DNA from: Thioclava sp. SK-1 | GTDB lineage: Bacteria > Pseudomonadota > Alphaproteobacteria > Rhodobacterales > Rhodobacteraceae | Length of the DNA: 55,067 bases | Assembly: GCF_001705665.1 (NCBI RefSeq) | Contig: NZ_MDHA01000009.1 | Coordinates: 1 to 55,067 of the forward strand | Reading direction: 5' to 3' | Part shown: positions 25,196 to 32,994 of the stretch, one piece after another | Numbering within the stretch: position 1 is the stretch's first letter | How the letters are laid out: each line of letters opens with the position of its first letter | Position numbers and translations under genes: made by a program | Notes under the pieces: generated by a model | The model's database searches: none | Told to the model about the DNA's origin: nothing | Seen by the model: only the letters and a program-made list of their open reading frames with translations

Positions 25196-26917
25196 ATGCG
25201 GCGTGCAAGGTCGGGGGAGCAGATGCATACACAGACAGATCTTATCGTTTTGGGCGCGGGGGCTGGCGGTCTGGCCGCAGCTGTTACCGCAGCAGCGCAA
25301 GGGCTGCGTGTGATTGTTTTGGAAAAGGCAGATGTTGTTGGCGGCACCACCGCATGGTCGGGTGGCTGGATTTGGGCGCCGGGTAATGCGCTTGGTGCCG
25401 CGTTGGACCCGCAGGCAGAACAGGCGCGCACCTATCTGCAAGCAGTTTGTGGCGCTCATTTATGTGCAGACCGGGTGGATGCGTTTTTGGCGGCTGCGCC
25501 GCAGATGGTAGATTTCTTTCACACTCAGACAGCGTTGCAATTCGATGGCGGCTTCGCGATCCCTGACACCTATGGTCATCAGCCGGGCGCAGGAATGGGC
25601 GGTCGGTCAGTGATCGCACGGCCCTTTGATGCACGTGCGCTTGGGGCTTCGATTGGGCTTTTGCGCCCGCCAGTTCGTGAAACCACATTTTTCGGCATGA
25701 CCATTCAGGCGGGGCCGGATTTGCGTGCCTTCATGACGATGACACGTTCGCCGCGCGCCTTGGCCTATGCAAGTGGCCGGGTGGTGCGCCATATCCGAGA
25801 TTTGGCGCTGTATCGTCGGGGGATGGATCTACGCAATGGCGCGGCCTTGGCGGGGCGGTTGCTGCGGTCTGCTTTGGATCTGGGCGTGCAGGTGCAGACC
25901 GGCGTTCAGGTGCAACATCTGACACAGGTGCAGACACGGGGGCAGGTGGATGGTGTGCGGCTGACAGATGGCACGCAGATATTTGCGCGCGCTGTCGTGC
26001 TGGCCTGTGGCGGTTACGGTCATGCGCCCGATGTTGATGTGACAGAGGCCACTGGTGCTGCGCCGGCACAGTCCCTGTCTGTGCCAACGGCCAGGGGCGA
26101 TGGTCTGGCCCTTGCGCAGGCGGTGGGTGCGGCGCTGGACATGAAAGTCGCGCAAAACCGTGCGTTATGCCCGGTTTCATCTGTCTGTTGGCCCGATGGG
26201 CGCGATGCGCTGTTTCCCCATATCATCGATCGGGGCAAACCCGGTGTGATCGGCGTGCTTCAATCGGGGCAGCGGTTTTGCAACGAGGGTCTCGGCTATC
26301 ATGATTATGTCGAGGCTATGCTGCGCGCAGTGCCGCGGGGCCAGCCCGCGCAGTCATGGTTGATCTGCGATTATCGGTTTTTGCGCCGCTATGGTTTGGG
26401 CGTAGTGCGACCGCAGCCGGTGCCGTGGCGGCAGTGGGTTAAGCGGGGCTATCTGCACCGTGGGCGCAACCTGCACGCGCTTGCACAAAGCTGCGGCATT
26501 GATCCTGATGGGTTGGCGCAGACCATTGCAAGGTTCAATGCCGATGCGGCGCGTGGTGAGGATTCTGAATTTGGACGCGGCACAACGGCCTATATGCGGT
26601 TGCAAGGCGATCCGCAGCACGCACCCAATCCCAATCTTGCGCCCATTGCAAAGCCACCATTTTTTGCGGTGAAGGTCGTGCCGGGCAGTTTTAGCACATT
26701 TGCAGGTATCGCGACCGACCCGCAGGCCCGTGTGCTGCGTGAAGATGGGAGCGTGATTGACGGGCTGTGGTCGGCGGGCAGCGATGCAGCGTCAGTCTTT
26801 GGTGGGTTTTACCCGGCGGGGGGGATCAATCTTGGTCCCGCGTTGACATTTGGATTTGTCGCAGGGCGTGACGTGGCAGAGCAGATCCGCACACACAGAT
26901 CGGAGGGGCCGGGATGA
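25196..26917 (+). CDS. FAD-dependent dehydrogenase/reductase (fumarate reductase/KSTD-like flavoprotein)
   Basis: The ATG at 25196 follows GGAGGAG with six-base spacing; the ATG at 25223 is an alternative. The 573-aa protein has an FAD Rossmann site (LIVLGAGAGGLAAAVTAAAQG), the FAD-contacting GGTTAWSGGWIWAPGN and a C-terminal FGGFYPAGGINLGPALTFGF. This is the FAD_binding_2 family, which includes 3-ketosteroid dehydrogenases and soluble fumarate reductases that introduce or remove C-C double bonds. The downstream TIM-barrel gene overlaps by four bases (ATGA). Inference: a ring dehydrogenase for a saturated hydroaromatic acid, for example dihydroshikimate-like; the substrate is unproven. Confidence 0.88.
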   Translation: MRRARSGEQMHTQTDLIVLGAGAGGLAAAVTAAAQGLRVIVLEKADVVGGTTAWSGGWIWAPGNALGAALDPQAEQARTYLQAVCGAHLCADRVDAFLAAAPQMVDFFHTQTALQFDGGFAIPDTYGHQPGAGMGGRSVIARPFDARALGASIGLLRPPVRETTFFGMTIQAGPDLRAFMTMTRSPRALAYASGRVVRHIRDLALYRRGMDLRNGAALAGRLLRSALDLGVQVQTGVQVQHLTQVQTRGQVDGVRLTDGTQIFARAVVLACGGYGHAPDVDVTEATGAAPAQSLSVPTARGDGLALAQAVGAALDMKVAQNRALCPVSSVCWPDGRDALFPHIIDRGKPGVIGVLQSGQRFCNEGLGYHDYVEAMLRAVPRGQPAQSWLICDYRFLRRYGLGVVRPQPVPWRQWVKRGYLHRGRNLHALAQSCGIDPDGLAQTIARFNADAARGEDSEFGRGTTAYMRLQGDPQHAPNPNLAPIAKPPFFAVKVVPGSFSTFAGIATDPQARVLREDGSVIDGLWSAGSDAASVFGGFYPAGGINLGPALTFGFVAGRDVAEQIRTHRSEGPG

Positions 26918-27711
26918 CACGGCGTTATACGTTGGCACATCTGAGCGCGATTGAAATGGACCCACCCAGATTGATCCATGCAGCAGGTGCGGCGGGGTTC
27001 GATGCGGTGGGGCTGCGTCTGTTGCGGGTCACAGCTGACAGTCCCGGATATCCGTTGATGGAGGATCATGCCATGATGCGCGCCACCCTTGGGGCGATGG
27101 CGGCTACCGGCGTGGGGGTCAGCGATATCGAATTCGTTAAGCTGGACCCACAGACCGAGGTCACTGCGCTGCAACCGATGTTGGAATGCGGCGCGGCACT
27201 GGGTGCCAAGACTTTGATCACGGCGCCCTATGATCCAGACCTGTCCCGTTTGGGTGACCGTCTGTCGCAGCTTTCGGACCTGTCACAGGCACATGGTATT
27301 CAGACGGTGCTGGAATTTTTTCCCTGGACCAGCGTGCCCGATCTGGCGACATGCTGGCAGGTGGTGCAGGCGGCGGGACCACAGGTGGGGATGTTGGTCG
27401 ATAGTTTGCATTTTGATCGCTCTGGCTCTGGGTTGGATATGTTGGCGCAAATCCCTCCACAACGATTGCCTTTCGCGCATCTATGCGATGCACCTGTGCA
27501 TGACAGCTATAGCACCCAACAGCTGATCCATACCGCGCGCGAAGATCGCTTGCCCCCCGGGCAGGGGCAGATTGATCTGCGCGCCTTCATTGCGGCTTTG
27601 CCCGCAGATTTGCCTTTGGGGTTAGAGGTGCCCATGACGTCGACTGGCGCATCTGATGTCGCGCGTTTGACCGCAATATTGGCAGCGGCGCGCGGGGTAG
27701 TGACGGGGTAG
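26914..27711 (+). CDS. Sugar-phosphate isomerase/epimerase-family TIM barrel
   Basis: The 265-aa protein is an AP-endonuclease-2-like TIM barrel: FDAVGLRLLRV, KTLITAPYDPD, VLEFFPWTSVPDLA, GMLVDSLHFDRSGSG and LGLEVPM, with acidic and His residues at strand ends suited to metal binding. The family includes isomerases, epimerases and dehydratases, including the catalytic barrel of dehydroshikimate dehydratases. It is coupled to the flavoprotein gene (ATGA). It may isomerise or dehydrate that enzyme's product; no specific activity can be assigned. Confidence 0.85.
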   Translation: MTRRYTLAHLSAIEMDPPRLIHAAGAAGFDAVGLRLLRVTADSPGYPLMEDHAMMRATLGAMAATGVGVSDIEFVKLDPQTEVTALQPMLECGAALGAKTLITAPYDPDLSRLGDRLSQLSDLSQAHGIQTVLEFFPWTSVPDLATCWQVVQAAGPQVGMLVDSLHFDRSGSGLDMLAQIPPQRLPFAHLCDAPVHDSYSTQQLIHTAREDRLPPGQGQIDLRAFIAALPADLPLGLEVPMTSTGASDVARLTAILAAARGVVTG

Positions 27712-27798
27712 GGCGTGCGTCGCGAGTCTGATCAACCCCAGTCTACATAATTTCCGTATCTTTTCGCCCTTTTCACGCTAGGGTCGTGGAAACAGACG

Positions 27799-27814
27799 TC
27801 GATCATGTGATCGA
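27799..27814. promoter_or_regulatory. Perfect palindrome TCGATCATGTGATCGA upstream of the SDR gene
   Basis: It has two 7-bp arms around a 2-bp centre, in the 183-bp gap before the hydroxycinnamate module. Size and symmetry fit a MarR-type operator, and a MarR gene lies within the module at 32510. A TTGACA lies 26 bp downstream at 27840. Confidence 0.5.
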
Positions 27815-27863
27815 TTTTTGATGTCGCGCTGAATTGTTCATTGACATAACAGTTCTTTCTGAT

Positions 27864-27881
27864 CCATTGTTTGTTCAATGG
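27864..27881. promoter_or_regulatory. Inverted repeat just before the SDR ribosome binding site
   Basis: The arms ccattg (27864-27869) and caatgg (27876-27881) are separated by six bases and directly precede GGGAGGAG. It could be an operator or a leader hairpin. Confidence 0.35.
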
Positions 27882-27894
27882 GGAGGAGCGTTCG

Positions 27895-28659
27895 ATGCAA
27901 ATCGACACAACAGTCGCGGTGATTACCGGCGGCGCCAGCGGGCTTGGGCTTGCGACGGCGCAACGTCTGGCGGAGCAAGGCGCGCGTATTGCCATCTTGG
28001 ATGTGTCGCATGCGGCCGCGACCGCCGCCGCACAGGCGCTGGGCGGGATCGGGTTTGGCGTAGATGTCAGTGATGCCGATGCGGTTGAGGGGGCCTTTGG
28101 CCAGATCTGTGATCAATGGGATGTGCCGCGTATTGTCGTGTCCTGTGCCGGGATTGGCACCGCGCAGCGCATATTGCCCCGCGACGGAATGCTGACAATC
28201 GACAGCTTTGCGAAGACGCTGAATGTCAACCTGCTTGGCAGTTATACAGTTATGAATATCGCTGCCCGCGCGATGGCCAGCGCCCAGCCATTGGATGAAG
28301 ATGGCAGCCGAGGCGTGATCATCAACACCGCCTCTGTCGCCTTTGAAGATGGGCAGGTTGGGCAGGCGGCCTATGCGGCGTCCAAGGGGGGGGTCGTATC
28401 CATGACCCTTCCCGCCGCGCGTGAGCTGTCGCGCTTGGGCATACGGGTGATGGCCATTGCGCCGGGCCTGTTTGAAACCGCCATGAGTGCGGGACTGCCC
28501 GATGACATCCGGGCCGATATCTTGAAAAACGTCCCATTCCCGAACCGCATGGGCGATCCCGCTGATTACGCACGCCTTGTTCAGCAGATTGTCGAAAACC
28601 CGATGTTGAACGGCACTGTCATCCGTTTGGATGGTGCGACGCGGATGCCGTTCAAATGA
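27895..28659 (+). CDS. Short-chain dehydrogenase, 3-hydroxyacyl-CoA dehydrogenase type (HSD10-like)
   Basis: The ATG at 27895 follows GGAGGAG. The 254-aa protein has TGGASGLGLATAQRL for NAD binding, an Asp after strand two (AILDVS, favouring NAD), VSCAGIG, and the Ser-Tyr-Lys active site (NTASVAFEDGQVGQAAYAASKGG). It resembles type II 3-hydroxyacyl-CoA dehydrogenases. In this cluster it could oxidise a 3-hydroxy-phenylpropanoyl-CoA in a beta-oxidative route for hydroxycinnamates. It is coupled to the enoyl-CoA hydratase gene (ATGA). Confidence 0.9.
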   Translation: MQIDTTVAVITGGASGLGLATAQRLAEQGARIAILDVSHAAATAAAQALGGIGFGVDVSDADAVEGAFGQICDQWDVPRIVVSCAGIGTAQRILPRDGMLTIDSFAKTLNVNLLGSYTVMNIAARAMASAQPLDEDGSRGVIINTASVAFEDGQVGQAAYAASKGGVVSMTLPAARELSRLGIRVMAIAPGLFETAMSAGLPDDIRADILKNVPFPNRMGDPADYARLVQQIVENPMLNGTVIRLDGATRMPFK

Positions 28660-29474
28660 CCTATTCTCCAATGTCCCAATCAGAAGGCTCTGCCATGACC
28701 CAAACCGGCCCTGCCGATATCTTGCGCATCGACATTGACGGTCCTGTGGCCACGCTGACGATGAACCGTCCCGATAAGCGCAACGCGATGTGTGATGCAT
28801 TGCTGGAGGCGATTGAGACCTTTTTCGCCCATCCGCCCGAAGGGGTGCGCGTCGTGATCATGACAGGCACGGCGGGACATTATTGTTCCGGTCTGGATCT
28901 GTCGGAACATGTGGCGCGCGACGCCGAAGGCACGATGCGGCATTCGCGCAATTGGCATCGGGTGATGGATCTGATCCAGTTTTCTGGCCTGCCGGTGGTA
29001 TCAGCCATGTTTGGCGCGGTGATCGGGGGCGGGTTAGAGATGGCTGCCTCCACCCATGTGCGGATCGCAGAACCTTCAACCATCTTTCAGTTGCCCGAGG
29101 GGATGCGGGGCATTTTTGTCGGCGGCGGCGCCTCCGTTCGGATTGGCCGTATCCTTGGGGCTGACCGCATGTGCGAGATGATGCTGACGGGGCGCAAATA
29201 TAGTAGTGCCGAAGGGCTGGACCTTGGCTTGACGCATTATGCCGTGGGTGAGGGGGAGGCCCTGGACCTTGCGCGCAAATTGGCGGGGAAAATCGCCAAA
29301 AATGCCAGCTTGTCTAATTATATGATGATCCAGGCAATCAGCCGGGTGCAAGACATGTCCAAATCCGATGGGCTGTTTGCCGAAAGCCTGTGCGCGGCCG
29401 TGTCGCAAACCAGTCAGGACGCACAAGAGGGGCTTCAGGCGTTTTTGGAAAAACGTCAGCCGGTGTTCCGCTAA
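28656..29474 (+). CDS. Enoyl-CoA hydratase/isomerase family, candidate hydroxycinnamoyl-CoA hydratase(-lyase)
   Basis: The 272-aa crotonase-fold protein has the oxyanion-hole segments GHYCSGLDLSEH and FGAVIGGGLEMAAS and the Glu-containing FQLPEGMRGIFVGGG. It is encoded with feruloyl-CoA synthase, an SDR and an acyl-CoA dehydrogenase. The natural reading is hydration of feruloyl- or caffeoyl-CoA, either with retro-aldol cleavage to the aldehyde or feeding the SDR. The ATG at 28656 overlaps the SDR stop; an internal ATG at 28695 is possible. Sequence alone does not separate hydratase from hydratase-lyase. Confidence 0.88.
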   Translation: MTYSPMSQSEGSAMTQTGPADILRIDIDGPVATLTMNRPDKRNAMCDALLEAIETFFAHPPEGVRVVIMTGTAGHYCSGLDLSEHVARDAEGTMRHSRNWHRVMDLIQFSGLPVVSAMFGAVIGGGLEMAASTHVRIAEPSTIFQLPEGMRGIFVGGGASVRIGRILGADRMCEMMLTGRKYSSAEGLDLGLTHYAVGEGEALDLARKLAGKIAKNASLSNYMMIQAISRVQDMSKSDGLFAESLCAAVSQTSQDAQEGLQAFLEKRQPVFR

Positions 29475-29482
29475 TCTATTGC

Positions 29483-29514
29483 CCTGCGCTGCCGATGAGG
29501 AGAGGCTGCGCAGG
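29483..29514 (+). other. Intercistronic stem-loop before the TRAP binding protein gene
   Basis: The 11-bp arms cctgcgctgcc and ggctgcgcagg pair with one mismatch around a 10-base loop. There is no T-run, so RNA stabilisation or partial attenuation is more likely than termination. Confidence 0.45.
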
Positions 29515-29580
29515 CTGACCACTGTTCAATGTCACGAGGGGCATTACGCTGCTCGGTATCTTATTTTGGGAGGAATAAAG

Positions 29581-30621
29581 ATGACACATATGACGCGCCG
29601 TATGGCGATGACCACTTTGGGGGCCGCATTGGCCACACCGGCGTTGATGAAACGCGCCAATGCAGCGGAGGTGACGCTGCGCTTGCATCATTTCCTGCCA
29701 TCCGTCGCCCCGATGCAGACCCAGTTCTTTGAGGTCTGGGCGCAAGAGCTGTCGCAGGCCAGTGATGGCGCAATCGAGGTGCAGATGTTCCCGGCCATGC
29801 AATTGGGGGGTAAACCGCCGCAATTGGCCGATCAGGTCCGCCAAGGTATTGCCGATATCGCCTGGACATTGCCTGTCTATACCCCAGACCGGTTCAAGGT
29901 CGCAGAAACAATGTCTTTGCCTTTCTTGGTGACCAATGCCGAGAAATCCTCGGTTGCGATGGACATGTTGATGCGCGAATTTGGCCAAGATGAATATCGC
30001 GGGATGAAACCGCTGGCCTTCCACACCCATGATGGTGGCAAGCTGCACACCCGCAATGCGCCGGTCACTTCACAGGCCGATCTACAGGGCTTAAAGATCC
30101 GCGCGCCTAACCAGGCCACGGGTGAGATGCTGACCGCGCTGGGCGCTGAGGTGGTGTTCTTCCCGGTTACAGATATGGTCGTGGGCCTGTCGAACGGGGT
30201 CATTGACGGTTGCTGTCTGCCCTATGAGGTTGTGCCGCCATTCAAGTTGCAAGAGCTGACTTCCTATTCGGCCGAACCTGAACCGGGCGCGCGGGGGCTG
30301 TATTCCAACACATTCGCCTTTGTGATGAACGAACGTGTTTATGACGGGCTGTCCGACGATCTGCGCGCGGTGATTGATGCCAATTCCGGGCCAGAGCTGT
30401 CGCGCCGCATTGGGGCGCAATTCGATAAATTCGAGGCGTTCGGCCGCGGCATGGTCGAAAAACAAGGCAATGAGATCGTCGAAATCCCGCGCGAGGAAAT
30501 CGCGAAATGGCAAGAAGTTGCGATGCCGCTGCGCGAGGCTTGGATTGCCAAGTTGAATGACAGCGGGTTGGATGGTGCTGCGATTGTGGCGCGTGCGAAT
30601 GAACTTCTGGACGCGGGATAA
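29581..30621 (+). CDS. dctP: TRAP transporter substrate-binding protein, DctP family (hydroxycinnamate module)
   Basis: The ATG at 29581 follows GGGAGG. The 346-aa protein has a signal peptide with a twin-arginine-like start (MTRRMAMTTLGAALA) cut near RANAAE, then the DctP fold: FEVWAQELSQASDGAIEVQMFP, LKIRAPNQATGEMLTALGA and FPVTDMVVGLSNGVIDG. The Arg in LKIRAP is the conserved carboxylate-binding residue. It delivers an organic acid to the DctQM permease encoded directly downstream. Neighbours suggest a hydroxycinnamate or related phenylpropanoid. Confidence 0.93.
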   Translation: MTHMTRRMAMTTLGAALATPALMKRANAAEVTLRLHHFLPSVAPMQTQFFEVWAQELSQASDGAIEVQMFPAMQLGGKPPQLADQVRQGIADIAWTLPVYTPDRFKVAETMSLPFLVTNAEKSSVAMDMLMREFGQDEYRGMKPLAFHTHDGGKLHTRNAPVTSQADLQGLKIRAPNQATGEMLTALGAEVVFFPVTDMVVGLSNGVIDGCCLPYEVVPPFKLQELTSYSAEPEPGARGLYSNTFAFVMNERVYDGLSDDLRAVIDANSGPELSRRIGAQFDKFEAFGRGMVEKQGNEIVEIPREEIAKWQEVAMPLREAWIAKLNDSGLDGAAIVARANELLDAG

Positions 30622-30627
30622 GCGATC

Positions 30628-31170
30628 ATGGCCGAAGGGCTTCCACATGACATGACGGAACAGGCGGGCCACGGCCCCCTGTTTCGCGCCCTGCGTATGA
30701 CGGCATTGCTATGCGCGGGTTTGGGCGGCGGGGTGATCTTTGTCTCGGCATTGACGGTCACAATCTCGGTGGTGATGCGCAATCTTGGGTTGGGCGGTAT
30801 TCGCGGCGATTTTGAATTGGTGGAGCTGGCCTGTGCGGCCTGTGCATCGTTGTTCTTGCCGCTGTGTCAGTTGAACAAAGGCCATGTAATGGTTGATCTG
30901 TTTACGTTGTGGCTGCCGCAAACCGCGCAGCGCAAAATGGATGGTGTGTGGACATTGCTCTTCGCGCTGGGCTGGGGGTTTTTATGCTGGCGGCTTAGCC
31001 TGGGTCTTGAGGATATGCATTATTACGGTGATCGCACGATGTTGTTGGGCGTGCCTGTCTGGTGGGCCTATTTGCCAGCAATCCTGGGCACAGGCCTGTC
31101 GGCGCTGATTGCTGCGTTGCAATCTTTGCCAATGCTAAGCCGCGCCTTCCGGGCGCTGGGGGTGAATTGA
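30628..31170 (+). CDS. dctQ: TRAP transporter small permease DctQ
   Basis: The 180-aa protein has four hydrophobic helices and the DctQ signature region MRNLGLGGIRGDFELVELAC followed by LPLCQLNKGHVMVDLF. It stabilises the large permease. It lies six bases after dctP and its stop overlaps the dctM start (TGATG), so the three genes form one unit. Confidence 0.92.
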   Translation: MAEGLPHDMTEQAGHGPLFRALRMTALLCAGLGGGVIFVSALTVTISVVMRNLGLGGIRGDFELVELACAACASLFLPLCQLNKGHVMVDLFTLWLPQTAQRKMDGVWTLLFALGWGFLCWRLSLGLEDMHYYGDRTMLLGVPVWWAYLPAILGTGLSALIAALQSLPMLSRAFRALGVN

Positions 31171-32492
31171 TGGAACCGCTAAGTATTGCGATTGGCATGG
31201 TGATTGTCCTGCTGGGGCTGATATTCGCGCGTATGCCGATTGCGCTCGCCATGGCGATGGTGGGGGCGGGTGGCTATATGCTGCTGGGATCCCCCTATGC
31301 GCTGGTCGCGTATCTGAGCACGGCATGGGTCGATAAATTCATGTCCTATGAATTCGCGATTGTGCCGTTGTTCATTCTGATGGGGCATCTGGCCACGCGC
31401 TCGGGCATCTCAGGGGCGATTTTCGCGGCTTCCAACGCGTGGATTGGGCATTTGCGCGGTGGGCTGGCGATGGCATCGGTGGCAGGCTGCGCGATGTTTG
31501 GGTCTATCTCCGGCTCATCTTTGGCCACGGCGTCGACGATGGCGCGGGTGGCCTTGCCCGAGATGCGCAAACACGGCTATTCTGGCGCGCTGGCCTCTGG
31601 TTCATTGGCGGCGGGGGGCACCTTGGGGATTTTGATCCCGCCTTCTGTGGTTTTGATCATCTATGCCCTGTTGACCGAGCAGAACATCGTCAAACTGTTC
31701 CTATCGGCCACGGTGCCAGGCATTCTGGCGGTGATCGGGTTCTTTATTGCGATTTCGATCTATGTGCGTTTGTTCCCATCCGAGGGGCCAACACATGAAC
31801 GTGCCAGCATGGCGGTGCGGCTGAAATCGCTGGCAGGGATCTGGCATGTGGTGGCGATTTTTGTCATCGTTTTGGGCGGGATCTATGGCGGATTTTTCAC
31901 CCCGGCCGAGGGCGCATCGGTGGGCGTAGTGTTGATGCTGATTGCGGGTGTGGCGACGCGGGGCTTGAATGCGCGTTCCATTCTGGATTGTCTGATCGAC
32001 ACGGCAGGATCCACGGCAATGATCTTCGCCATCGTCTTTGGTGCCGATATCTTCAATGTCGCGCTGGCGTTGTCACGCATGCCCACCGATGTCGCGGCCT
32101 TCTTTGCGACCGCCGATGTCGCCCCGATGGTGGTGATGGCGGGGATCATTGTCTTCTATCTGGTGATGGGGTGTTTGATGGACAGCCTGTCAATGATTTT
32201 GCTGACGGTTCCTGTCTTCTTTCCCACAATTATGGCGCTGGACTTTGGCCTGACACCGGAACATCAGGCAATGTGGTTTGGCATTATCTCTTTGGTGGTG
32301 GTCGAGATGGGGCTGATCACGCCGCCGGTTGGTATGAATTTATTTGTCATCCAATCCATGGCCAAGGACATCCCAACAAAGGAAATCTTTCGCGGCACAA
32401 TCCCCTTTGTTCTGGCAGAGCTGTGCCGGATTGCCCTATTGGTGGCCTTCCCCGTCCTCAGCTTCTGGCTGGTTGACGTGATGGCCGGATAA
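31170..32492 (+). CDS. dctM: TRAP transporter large permease DctM
   Basis: The ATG at 31170 overlaps the dctQ stop. The 440-aa protein has about twelve membrane segments and DctM signatures: GMVIVLLGLIFARMPIALAM, FGSISGSSLATASTM, GTLGILIPPSVVLIIYALL and LITPPVGMNLFVIQSM. It is the sodium-coupled translocation channel of the TRAP importer. The MarR gene follows 18 bp downstream. Confidence 0.95.
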   Translation: MEPLSIAIGMVIVLLGLIFARMPIALAMAMVGAGGYMLLGSPYALVAYLSTAWVDKFMSYEFAIVPLFILMGHLATRSGISGAIFAASNAWIGHLRGGLAMASVAGCAMFGSISGSSLATASTMARVALPEMRKHGYSGALASGSLAAGGTLGILIPPSVVLIIYALLTEQNIVKLFLSATVPGILAVIGFFIAISIYVRLFPSEGPTHERASMAVRLKSLAGIWHVVAIFVIVLGGIYGGFFTPAEGASVGVVLMLIAGVATRGLNARSILDCLIDTAGSTAMIFAIVFGADIFNVALALSRMPTDVAAFFATADVAPMVVMAGIIVFYLVMGCLMDSLSMILLTVPVFFPTIMALDFGLTPEHQAMWFGIISLVVVEMGLITPPVGMNLFVIQSMAKDIPTKEIFRGTIPFVLAELCRIALLVAFPVLSFWLVDVMAG

Positions 32493-32509
32493 CGGGAGCA
32501 CAGCATACC

Positions 32510-32950
32510 ATGACATCGCTTTCCACCCAGACAGACGATAAATTGCGCCAGTTCATCGGCTATAACATGAAGCGGACATTCTTGCTGGTGCAAGAGGATA
32601 TGAACCGGTCGTTAGAGCCGCTGGGCCTAAGGATGGCCAGTTTCTCGGCGTTGGCTATCATCGCGGAAAATTCCGATATCTCGCAAACTCGCCTGGCTGA
32701 AATGCTGTGCATCGAACGCTCTGGCGTCGTGGTGTTGGTCGATCAGCTGGAAAATGCGGACCTTATTGCGCGCCATCGGGTGGAGGGGGATCGCAGATCC
32801 TATGCGCTGCGATTGACTGATGAAGGACAGCGCGTCTGGACGCAGGCGGAAGCCGCCGTTCAGGCGCATGAGGACGCGTTTTTCGCGGATCTGACAGGGC
32901 CTCAGCGCGATGCGCTGGCTGCAGCCCTGCGCCGTCTTGGAGGCGGTTGA
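32510..32950 (+). CDS. MarR-family regulator, candidate hydroxycinnamate-responsive repressor
   Basis: The 146-aa protein has a winged-helix domain with DISQTRLAEMLCIERSGVVVLVDQLENADLIARH and the wing VEGDRRSYALRLTDEG. MarR proteins of this type (HcaR, FerR, CouR) repress hydroxycinnamate genes and release DNA on binding the CoA thioester. Its place between the TRAP genes and feruloyl-CoA synthase fits that role. The perfect palindrome at 27799-27814 is a candidate operator. Confidence 0.88.
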   Translation: MTSLSTQTDDKLRQFIGYNMKRTFLLVQEDMNRSLEPLGLRMASFSALAIIAENSDISQTRLAEMLCIERSGVVVLVDQLENADLIARHRVEGDRRSYALRLTDEGQRVWTQAEAAVQAHEDAFFADLTGPQRDALAAALRRLGGG

Positions 32951-32994
32951 CCAACATAATGCACCGGGGGTGAGGGGCCCCCAGGGAGGGTATC

